From positions 806,001-870,000 of the forward strand of contig JAECYW010000005.1 of NCBI GenBank assembly GCA_023014335.1: a stretch of DNA of 64,000 nucleotides, given 5' to 3'. This stretch comes from Galerina marginata. Its lineage: Eukaryota; Basidiomycota; Agaricomycetes; Agaricales; Galerinaceae. Numbering within the stretch: position 1 is the stretch's first letter; the number at the start of each line of letters is the position of its first letter. The notes below the pieces were generated by a model. The model was given only the letters and a program-made list of their open reading frames with translations, was not told where the DNA came from and searched no databases. Below, piece after piece: positions 55,091 to 64,000 of the stretch. The translations under genes and the position numbers were made by a program.

Positions 55091-56640
55091 TTCACTGGTC
55101 AAGGTTCTCAGGAGCCCGGTATGGGCATGGCGCTGATGCTCATCTCATGGCCGTGTACGGCTTCCCCATCGTCGAGATCGTCAAGGACAACTCGAAGGAG
55201 AAGACAATCCACTTCGGTGGGCCAGGCTATCCGCCAGAGGTATACGGAGATGACATATGATACTATAAATAAGGTTGGACATGTCAAGACATTGCCTCTC
55301 TTTGCTGATATCGATGTCCGCAGTCAGAAATATACCTTCGGCCATCCCAACGGTCTCTTGTTCGCCACCCAGTTCACTCAATTTGCCCTCGTCGTCACTG
55401 AAAAGGCCGCATTCGAGGACATGCGCATGAAGGGATTTGTTCAGAAGGACTACGCTTTTGCTGGTCACTCCCTCGGGAATATTCGGCCCTTGCTTCGATC
55501 GCCGACGTTCTCCATATCTCCGCCCTCGTCAGCGTCACATTCTATCGTGGTATTACCATGCAACGCTCCATTGAACGCGATTCTGAGAACCGGTTCAACT
55601 ATGCCATGTGTGCTGTTAGTCGCATTTCCCCAACTTTCAGCGACGCAGCTCTCCGTGAGGTCATCGATACCATTGCTTCTATATCTGGTTCCCTCTTTGA
55701 GATTGTCAACTACAATGTCGAGGTGTGTGTCCTGCCTTTTATATGTCGATATCCTCACTAATGAGTTATCGGTACTAGCGTCAGCAATATGTTTGTGCTG
55801 GAGAATTCCGGCTCTGCAAACAATGACAAAAGTCCTGAACTACCTAAAAATCCAAAAAATTGACATTGCCAAGGTATGACACTTTTAACAGTTCTGATAT
55901 TCGGGAAGATGGGCTAACCAAATCTTAGTTAACCGAAACCTACATGGTCGAGAAGGTCAAAGAAATGCTTTCAGACATTGTCAAGGCTTGTTTCGAGAAA
56001 GCCCAGGAACATCAAAAGGCCGAAGGTTATATCAAGTTGGAACTTCGCTTTGCAACCGTCCTTCTCCCCGCTGTTGATGTACCATTCCATTCTCGCTATC
56101 TCTGGGCAGGTGTCCTTCCATTCTGTGCTTGTAAGTCTCCAATTCCCGTATGGTATGGCATTTTGTTCATAAGATATCTCCAGACCTATCGAAGAAGATT
56201 AACGCCGCCCACCTTAACCCTGACATGCTCGTTGGCAAATACATCCCTGATCTTATCGCCAAGCCCTTCCAGGTGTCGCGCGAAGACGCGCAGGTTATTT
56301 ACAACCAAACATCATCCCCCAGGCTCGACAAAGTGCTCAGGAAATGGGGAAGATGAGAAGTGGGCAAGCCCGGAGAACCGTCAACAGCTTGCATACATCA
56401 CCCTCGTTGAACTTCTGGCTTACCAGTTTGCATCGCATGTTCGTTGGATTGAAACTCAAGATCTCCTCTTCACTTCCTTCAAGTTCGAACGCCTCATCGA
56501 GCTCGGGCCCTTTCCAACGCTGACAGGGATGGCTACTCGCACTCTGAAGGCCAAATACGAGACACAAGATGGATCTGTCAGCATGACACGCGCCATTCTT
56601 TGCCACTCGAAAAACGTCACGGAAATTTACTACCAATATG
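55075..56640 (+). pseudogene. FAS pseudogene: malonyl/palmitoyl transferase segment
   Basis: GQGSQEPGMGMA is followed by a deletion that joins it to ADAHLMAVYGFPIVEIVKDN in another frame near 55,130. FAGHSLG (nucleophile Ser present) is followed by loss of one base at about 55,475, so the expected [19 protein letters not shown] frame is broken. Later pieces: [42 protein letters not shown] and LIELGPFPTLTGMATRTLKA. Confidence 0.8.
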
Positions 56641-57115
56641 AGGACGAGGCTGAGGCACCTTCTGCTGACGAACCTGCGCCAACCGCTTCCGTAGCTGTTC
56701 CTTCAGCTGCCCCTGTCGCCCCTGTATCTATGCCAGCTCCATCTGGTCCTGTATCCAGCATCAAAGACGTGCCTATCAAGGCTACCGATATCTTACTTGT
56801 TGTCGTCGCACAGAAGCTCAAGAAACGCGTTGACGATCAAAGACCTTGTCGGTGGCAAGTCGACCTTGCAAAATGAAATTTTGGGTGATCTCCAGCAAGA
56901 ATTTGCATCTGCACCTGAGAAAGGCGAGCTTTGCCTTGAAGAACTTGGTTCCGCGTTGGGAAGCGGATTCAATGGCGCTCTCGGAAAGTACAGCAACGGC
57001 TTGGTTTCGCGTCTCGTTGGAGGGAAAATGCGGGTGGTTTCAATGCTTCAGCCATCAATAAAAACAGAGCCTTTGCTCTTCCCCCCCATTGTTGTTTATT
57101 TCGGATGCTAGTCAG
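56640..57115 (+). pseudogene. FAS pseudogene: ACP segment
   Basis: An Ala/Pro/Val linker ([20 protein letters not shown]) leads to [21 protein letters not shown] small deletion (about 56,833) throws out of frame [20 protein letters not shown], which holds the phosphopantetheine Ser in GGKS (56,849-56,860). [20 protein letters not shown] follows. Confidence 0.8.
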
Positions 57116-58970
57116 CCCCAGGGCCTTGTACCCGCTTGTGCCGATGGTGTCCTCCTGCTTGCTACAACTTTCGAACCTCCCAAGCGGCTTGCATCGGAAG
57201 CCGAGGTTAAGGCTTGGCTTGACACTGTTGTTTCAGTCTATCCCCAACGCTCTGGTATCTCGCTTGCCTCGCCGGTGGAGGTGGCGTGGTGCCGTGACCA
57301 ACAGCGAGGAGTTCCTCAAGTTTCAAACCGATCAGGAGAAATTTGCCGCCCAACACATGGAACTTATATGCACTATCTTGGGCGCGATCCCGTGCTGGCG
57401 AGATCACATTCGATCAAGAGAAGGCCAACAGCCTGACTTTGCAGGCCAAACTGGACAGCATAACCCGCGAACACGGCGAAGTATGTCGATGGCATTCAAG
57501 CTCGGTTTGATCCACTTAAAGCTCGCGACTTCGACTCGTCCTGGAAATGGATTCGTCAAGATGCTCTTATGTTTTACGACATCATCTTTGGGCGTCTGAC
57601 CACCGTTGATCGTGAATAACTGCCCCTTGCATCACTCTCCTCAATCGCGCGGACCCAGACATGCTCCAGTACATGCAGTATAACATCGACCACTGCGATC
57701 CTTCCAAAGGCTAGACCTACAAGTTAGCCAAAGAGTTCGGGCAGCAGCTCACACCCGAGAAGTCATTGGGAAGCCTCCAGTCTATAAAGACGGTATGTTT
57801 TCGGCATTCTATCTTTTTCTTCGCCATTCTCATATGATGTTTCGTCTTTTCAATCACCTTCCCTACTGCTCCTCACACCGAGGTAACCGAAAAGGGTGAA
57901 ATCCAGTACTCGGAAGTTGTTCGCAAGCTTGAAACATATGTCGAAGAGATGGCCAGAAGTGACACAGTGTCTGAGGCTGTCCAAAATGATGTCCTCAAAC
58001 TGTGGACTGTCGTCAAGTCATTGCCAGAGATTAGCTCCGGCCAGAAGAATCGCATTAAAGCTCTATACGAAGGCGTCGTCAGATCCCTCCACAAGTCGCC
58101 TGATTCTCGCCCCCCTCGTGTCGGGACACCTCGCAGCCGTCGCTTTTCCTCCCAGTTCCTTCGCCCCCAAGTTACTGGTGTTACTCCAGTAATGTCGCTT
58201 GCATTCGACAAAATACCCCTTCTCCACTTGAAGCGTAAAGTCGGCAACACCTGGGAGTACAGCATTAATCTGACTGGTGTATACCTCGACATCCTTCATG
58301 AAATTGCGACTTCAGGCACTACGTTCAAGGACAAGAATGCCCTTCTGACTGGAGTCGGCAAAGGCTCAATCGGAGTTGAAGTTGTGAAACGTCTTCTTTC
58401 TGGGGGTGCCCATGTCGTTATCACGACCTCCAGCTACAACCGCAAGACGGTCGAGTACTACCAATCCACCTTCCAGTCTTTCGGCAGCCGTGGGTCGGCT
58501 CTGACTGTCGTACCCTTCAACCAAGCGTCCAAACAAGATGTCGAGGCACTCGTCGACTACATTTACGCCAACCTGGGTTTAGATCTCGACTACATTCTAC
58601 CTTTCGCCGGCATTCCCGAAAACGCTTGTGAAATCGACGGACTTGACGATCGGTCGGAATTTGCTCATGGTATGATGTTAGTCAACCTTCTCCGAATCCT
58701 AGGTGCCGTCAAGAACAAGAAAGCTGGTCGACACTTCGTTACTCGCCCGACTCAGGTCATTCTTCCTCTTTCTCCAAATCATGGTCTCTTTGGCAATGAT
58801 GGTCTTTACTCGGAGTCAAAAATTTCTTTGGAAACTCTCTGCCAGCGTCGGGGTTCAGAAAGTTGGGGTGAATATTTATGCTTGGCTGGTGCCGTTATTG
58901 GGCAAGTCGTTTTGTTTATACTGCCCCCCTGCGTTATCTAATCTCATTGAACAGGTGGACACGTTGAAAC
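57115..58970 (+). pseudogene. FAS pseudogene: ketoreductase region
   Basis: Shifted pieces to 57,800 ([59 protein letters not shown]), then a long frame 57,949-58,941 with NALLTGVGKGSIGVEVVKRL (NADP-binding loop), VEALVDYIYANLGLDLDYIL and GNDGLYSESKISLETL (Tyr and Lys of the short-chain reductase type). It ends at an intron whose next exon carries a stop (WTR then TGA at about 58,970). Confidence 0.8.
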
Positions 58971-61227
58971 GGTCTGATGGGTCCCACCAACATTGTCGCG
59001 AATGAACTCGAAAATTATGGTGTCCGCACTTTCTCGTCGGCCATTTCCTTCAGCATTCTTGGTCTTATGCATCCTCTCCTCTTCAGCATCACACAAGTTG
59101 AACCTATCTGAGCCGACCTGAATGGTGGAATGGATCGTTTAGCCGACCTCGCTGACATTACCTCCCGCATACGCACTAAACTTAACCAGAAGGCTGACCT
59201 TCGTCGTGCCATTACCCGCGACAATTCAGCCGACTACAAAATCATCAATGGTCTTGAAGCTGAGCGCCTCCTTCAAACGGTGGATGTACAACCTCGAGCG
59301 ATCTTCTGCTTTGAATTCCCGTCTCTAGAAACTTCCCACTCGCTGCAAGATCTGTCGCACCTCCGCGGACTCGTCGATCTCGACAAGGTCATCATCATCA
59401 CAGCCTTCGGAGAAGTAGGGCCTTGGGGAAGCTCACGAACACGATGGGAAATGGAAGCTCGTGGAGATTTCACCATCGAAGGCTTTATTGAAATGGCCTG
59501 GATCATGGGCTTCATAAAGCACTTCGATGGTCGTCTCAAAGACGGATCCCTGTATGTTGGATGTGTTTACAGCAAAACGGATGAGCCTGTCGACGACAAG
59601 GATGCCAGGGGCCGCTGCGAGCAGGAAATCCTTCTTCATGTAGTTGTTCGCCTTATTGGTATGTTTCAAACTCGCAGACTATTCTAGTTTATTTAACTCA
59701 TCTCAACAGAACCCGGACTCTTCCGGGGTTACGACCCCAACAAGAAAACCTTCAACCAAGATGTTGAGTTGATTCACGACCTCGAGCCTATTGAAGTTGC
59801 GGATAAAATGCGACATTTGGGCAGGAGAGGGTGGGCAATGGTTTGCCAAATTCAAGAAAGGAGTATGTGTGTTCATTCCGAAAGCATTCAAGTTCAGCCG
59901 AACGGTAATAGCTGGTCAGATCCCTACTGGTTGGTATGCCGGTTGCTATGGAATTCCGGACAATATTATCGCCCAAGTTGACCGCTCAACTTTGTGGGCT
60001 TTAGTCAGCACCATCGAAGCTCTCAATGCCTCAGGCCTCAGGGATCACGGACCCTTATGAGCTGTGTAAGCACATGCATCCTTCACATATCGGTACCGCC
60101 CTTGGAAGCGGCATGGGCGGGACAATTAGCATGGTCAAAATGTTCAAGGACCGTCGCGAAGAAAAAGAGGTGCAGAATGATATTCTCCAAGAAACGTAAG
60201 TCTCGGAGGTTAATGGTTTGCAAATGCTTCCCGTTTACTCAATCCATTCATGACTAGGTTCATCAACACCACTGCTGGGTGGATCAATCTCCTGCTTCTG
60301 TCTTCAAGTGGCCCAGTCAAAATTCCTGTCGGCGCCTGGTAAGTTTATTCCCTCTTACACTCCACAGCCAGTGATTTAACATTGGTGTTAACGCTACCTC
60401 CCTTCAATCGCTAGAGATCGCTTCAGATACCATCCTGTCTGGAGAATGCAAGGTCATGCTTTGATGACCTCAGTGAAGACGGTTCCTTTGAATTCGCCAA
60501 CATGAAAGCGACAAGCAATGCGGAGACAGAGTTTGCCATGGGTCGTGAGCCGACGGAAACGTCCCGTCCTGCTACAACATCGCGTGCAGGGGTAAGTAGC
60601 ATTATCTATTGACTGACCTGTAACTTGGTTCATGGAATCTCAAGTAAGATCGTCGTTCCCTTCTTATACTGTTTATTTATGTAAATGCAAGGCATTGGCG
60701 TCCACATCGTCATGAGTGCGAATACAGCATTAGAACTGGGTGCACCGATCTGCGGAATTCTTGCATTTCCATCAACATCAACGTAAGACGGTCATCGCTT
60801 TGTGGCACTGCTATACTTAAATATTATTTTACAGTGATAAATGCGGGTCGATCTGTACCTGCCCCAGGACGTGGTGCCCTGTCGATTGCCAAAGAAATTC
60901 CCTCTAAGCGTCCTCTCCCTATTCTAGACATCGGGTATTGTTCACATCAACTTTCATTCCGTCGTATGCAAATTTTGGAATGGTTGTCGCATGAACATAT
61001 GCAACTACAAGAAGAACTGCAGTACGGCAAGTGTGCCGGAGAAGCCGTCGAGCAAGACAATGTCTCAACTCGTTGTCGCCCAAATCGAAAAAGAGGCCGC
61101 TCAGCAAGAAAAAGGTGCCCTCGCTTTGTACGGAATGCTAGAAGGCTCTGACCCCCATGTTGCGCCTCTTTGACGAGCATTGGCTGTTTGGGGTCTCACT
61201 GCTGATGACATTGGTGTCCTCTCTATA
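58971..61227 (+). pseudogene. FAS pseudogene: ketosynthase region, cut off
   Basis: Includes VEPI then TGA (59,109-59,111), a frame through [40 protein letters not shown] and KIPVGA, and [20 protein letters not shown], ending at LTADDIGVLSI. The expected next residues (HGTS, catalytic His) are replaced by LINE sequence. The Cys codon of the active site appears split by an intron at 60,348/60,392 whose acceptor reads AA instead of AG. A deletion near 60,460 removes part of the following loop. Confidence 0.8.
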
Positions 61228-61815
61228 ACGGCGAGCATTGCAGTAGACAAGCAGGCCTCGCTCACGGCACACACCAAGCGGGAAGCGCAACCGGGAGCAC
61301 ACATCCTGAAGGAAGTACAAGCAACCCACGACAGGATAAGAGAGGACCACCCAAACATCAGCATCAAGTTCAGATGGGTCCCGGGGCACGAGGGAGTAGA
61401 AGGGACTCGAGCGAGAGAGTGGACGGGGAGGCGAAGACAGCAGCAGAGGGCAAAGAAAAGACAGAGGAAGGAAAACCGGCATCCTAAAGGCGCCTTTCCC
61501 AGCGAGCAAAGCGGCGTCGCGGCAGGAGCTACAGAAAAGAAGGAAAGTGATGCATGAGAAAGACTTCAAGAAATCAGAAAGATATGAAAGAATAGCGGCC
61601 ATCGACCCGACAACACCCTCCCCGAAGTTCAGAGTAATGTGCAAGAAAATCCCGAGGAGGAACGCGAGTCTGCTCACGCAGCTACGCACAGGGCACGCGC
61701 CTCTGCACAAGTTCAAACTCGCGGACGAGCCCACATGCAGCCGATGCAACGCAACGAGACCGGAGACCGTCAACGCGTGACCCACTACATCAAATACTGC
61801 GAAGCATGCACGAAA
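61228..61815 (+). mobile_element. LINE fragment: RNase H and CCHC knuckle, degraded
   Basis: Different from the LINE at 5 kb. It reads SIAVDKQASLTAHT (Asp of RNase H), ISIKFRWVPGHEGVEGTRAR (the usual GNEAAD Asp is gone), then in another frame FKKSERYERIAAIDPTTPSP, NASLLTQLRTGHAPLHKFKL and DEPTCSRCNATRPETVNA. A stop follows, then THYIKYCEAC in line with the knuckle. Both ends are truncated and no poly(A) was seen. It abuts the FAS pseudogene exactly within the LSI/HGTS motif. Confidence 0.75.
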
Positions 61816-61914
61816 TTGTGCTCGTGCGATGTTTCCCGATGGCCCCATGCATTTCGCAGTCCTATCTTTTCCACTTCAGCGCTTTGTAAATCTGATACAT
61901 ATCCACTACCCTAG

Positions 61915-62030
61915 ATTTCTCCGCGCCCGTAGATTTGACCTGGTCAAGGCGAAGGCCATGTTGCTCGATGCTGAAAAGTGGAGAAAAGACCATTGCCCTT
62001 CGCCGTCACGTCTCGACTGGCTAACTGTCT
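61915..62030 (+). pseudogene. Sec14-like (CRAL-TRIO N-terminal) exon fragment
   Basis: After a CCCTAG acceptor the frame reads RFLRARRFDLVKAKAMLLDA then EKWRKDHC. From family knowledge RFLRAR(K/R)FD...KA...M...WRK is the signature of the N-terminal helix bundle of Sec14-type lipid-transfer proteins. The lipid-binding domain itself is absent, so this is a stray exon or remnant. Confidence 0.6.
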
Positions 62031-64000
62031 TCAAAGTGTGCTTCGTTGAGTGGCACCACCGCCTGTTATGTGAGTACTTCCTGATAAAACAAGTGATACT
62101 TTTGCTTATTCACCTCGTTGACGTAGTCGCCCCATCACCACCTGTTGCACGCTCTTCCATCTGCGTCGACGTGGCTATCGCAGCCCCGCATCCGCCTCCT
62201 CGACGGCCATGGATCGCCATCCCACCTCGTCGACGGTCAAAGCAGCTACACCACATCCACCACCTCGGGCATCGAGGTCGATACTGCCGCAACCACTGCC
62301 GCTTCCGCTTCCACCTGCGTCGACATAGTTGATGACTTCATCACGGCCTACAACGCTGATGCAGGTGACGCCACGTCGCCGCTTCTTCCCCACGTTGGCT
62401 AACGCAGCCCACAACCGCCTCTTCGAGCCCCACAGATCCGTCAACTGCCCCACCTCGTCAACGTTGCTGTTGTGGTCACACCGCCTCCACCACCTCGAAT
62501 GACGTCCACGCGGATCCACACGGACGACGCCGCTATACCTCCACTACCTCTAACCTCGATGCGCCGGATGACGACAACACCACGCTGCCTCTACCTCTGA
62601 TCTCGGCGTGGATGATACGACTCCACCCCCGGCGGCCTTCTTCCCCCACGTCAATGGCTGACCACGTCTCTGCCCCCTCCAACCTGGCCTTATTTCCGTC
62701 ACCTGCTCCTTCCATCTAATGTGAGATCTGGGCGGGAAATCGCAGGATTTAAAGTGGGGGGAATACACTAGGTACATCACAAACACCACCACCCCCGATG
62801 CGCAACTAACATGCACCTCAGCACATTCCAGTGCCTGTCAGCACGCTGCCATCGCATAACATCATGTTTGCTGCCAGACACAGCAAGGTCATTTGGCCCA
62901 CCCGCCATCTACGAGGTCGGCCGCTGGCAATTGAGGTCTGGTGTCCTCACATCAGTGAGGAACTGCCGCCCGAGGGTACTGGAACTCAACAAGGCCTCGA
63001 CGCGGGAACCCACTGCGTCGGAGTAGCTGGTATCGTCTAGACGCCGTGCCACAGTCGCTGCCTCTTCCACCTGCATCTTGGCTAATGCAGGTCTGTGTCT
63101 AGTTTGCTGGTCATCGTGGTTACAGTCGACCGCCCCGCCTGTTGATTCTGCAGTCACACTCTCTCCACCACTCCCAGCCTCTCCACCACTCCCAGCGACA
63201 TCGATGTGGATGACGCAGCCCTTTCACCATGGCCCCCTTCACGCCAAGCCACCGTTGCTACCTCCTTCACCTTACACTGGCATAGCTAATGCAACCCCTG
63301 CCATCCACATCCTCAACCGCCGTGGGTCCTATCACGGCAGAGATTGGCAATATATTAGACTTCAAGCCGATGCCGATCGGCGACCATTTACTCAGGAGCG
63401 TGGAGCTCACCACCTTTGAGTTTCCGCCCAGCGGCTTCAAGCGACAGGGGGAAACGATACACTGGCCGGTCGCACCAAATTCCTTGGTTCAACTCAACCT
63501 CGACCTCTACTCTTCCATCTCAGATTCTCAATGCCCCGTCTTCCCCTTACAACTTTTTGCGAAAATGGTAGACGTTTTGGACGTTTTGGAAAAAATCGTC
63601 GTCCGCCTTTGTTGACTGTAAACAACCGAATGTAGTATCATTACTCCACTGGGCTCTACCGACACCGCCCATTTTCGACCCTGTTGGTCGGACTGAAAGA
63701 TCTCAACCACCTATGACCTAGGGCATATCGTCGCCACCTCACAGCTCTTGTCGGCGCTGTTGTATTTTTTTCTTAGCTAGGGGCAGTAGTGATGTATTTA
63801 CCTGCCTACCTCTCGTTACCGACTTTCCTCCTATCGTCGGTGTCGGGCGTTTTACCTATCTGGGTATGTACGGCGGATAAATTGGCTCGAAGAAAGAAAA
63901 CGGTGCTACGGGCTGTCCGGTGAAAAATGCGTAATAAAACGAGGCAGAGGATGGCAGGATGACCACGACACAGAATCGAAGGGGTTGAATTGACATCGTT
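62031..64000. other. GC-rich region without confident genes
   Basis: The plus strand is rich in CCACCACCTCG and CGTCGACG-type strings at 62,100-63,350; frames are low-complexity Pro/His/Arg. On the minus strand GGGCTCGAAGAGGCGG...GCTGCGTTAGCCAACG (62,392-62,435) resembles the transposon interior near 19,026-19,062, so this may be a diverged relative. After 63,400 nothing was recognised. Confidence 0.35.

Larger units (their letters stand above)
52505..61227 (+). pseudogene. Fungal type I fatty acid synthase, single-chain, heavily mutated and truncated
   Basis: Segments in order match fungal FAS: the end of the enoyl-reductase region (FTTPEEVLDR), the central dehydratase/MaoC, the malonyl/palmitoyl transferase (GQGSQEPGMGM, FAGHSLG), ACP ([13 protein letters not shown]), ketoreductase (TGVGKGSIG, YSESK) and ketosynthase (GSGMGG, GREPTE). 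Beta and alpha parts follow on one strand without a gap, as in the fused FAS of many basidiomycetes. The N-terminal acetyltransferase and most of the enoyl reductase are missing, and the 3' end stops inside the ketosynthase at a LINE fragment. I count more than ten frameshifts, several stops and small deletions. It cannot make a synthase. Several introns still show GT...AG borders. Confidence 0.9.

Overview
The window looks like a repeat-rich, gene-poor stretch of a mushroom-forming basidiomycete (Agaricomycetes) genome. Short introns (about 45-60 bp, GT...AG) are everywhere. The identifiable genes belong to families expanded in agarics: WD40 repeat proteins, small kinase-like proteins with an HGDLRPNN loop, single-chain fungal fatty acid synthase (FAS) and Tad-like LINEs. 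No bacterial, viral, CRISPR, rRNA or convincing tRNA feature was seen. Family names come from reading translated sequence against remembered families, not from a database search.

Layout. 1-4.6 kb: the 3' half of one WD40 gene, a decayed Plavaka/KDZ-like transposase relic (minus) and a second, frameshifted WD40 gene. 5-6.2 kb: a LINE 3' end with RNase H, 3'UTR and poly(A), minus strand. 6.7-7.9 kb: a repeat module carrying four copies of a covarying hairpin and a small spliced gene; a second copy lies at 26.9-28.05 kb. 8.8-11.1 kb: small gene pieces, a 0.5-kb FAS fragment joined to a WD40-like fragment (minus), and a MYND-like finger ORF. 12.6-13.6 kb: an unrecognised two-exon gene (minus). 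15.1-17.0 kb: kinase-like gene 1, whose paralogue lies inverted at 30.7-32.6 kb. 18.2-22.0 kb: a third WD40 gene (minus) split in its last exon by a 1,902-bp transposon with an 8-bp target duplication. 24.4-26.0 kb: a complete five-exon Zn2Cys6 regulator with duplicated exon units. 28.0-29.6 kb: an unrecognised minus-strand gene. 36.2-38.1 kb: a second, apparently identical 1,902-bp transposon with its own 8-bp duplication. 39-47 kb: inverted-repeat elements, one intact small gene (41.7 kb) and dispersed repeats. 48.2-51.6 kb: an intact 1,121-aa protein of unknown function. 52.5-61.2 kb: a large FAS pseudogene (ER-DH-MPT-ACP-KR-KS order) that ends inside the KS domain where a second LINE fragment begins. 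61.9 kb to the end: a Sec14-like exon fragment and GC-rich unexplained sequence.

How it fits together. This is a landscape of duplication and decay rather than one pathway. The clearest recent event is the pair of identical transposons with perfect target-site duplications, one of them inside a WD40 exon. The most unusual signal is a hairpin with a constant GGG(4)CCC core and covarying outer arms. It occurs 14 times and flanks a two-copy small spliced gene like bookends. Probably intact protein genes are the regulator (24.4 kb), the 156-aa gene (41.7 kb), the 1,121-aa gene (48.2 kb), the two kinase-like genes (one lacking a key Asp) and possibly the two small hairpin-flanked genes.
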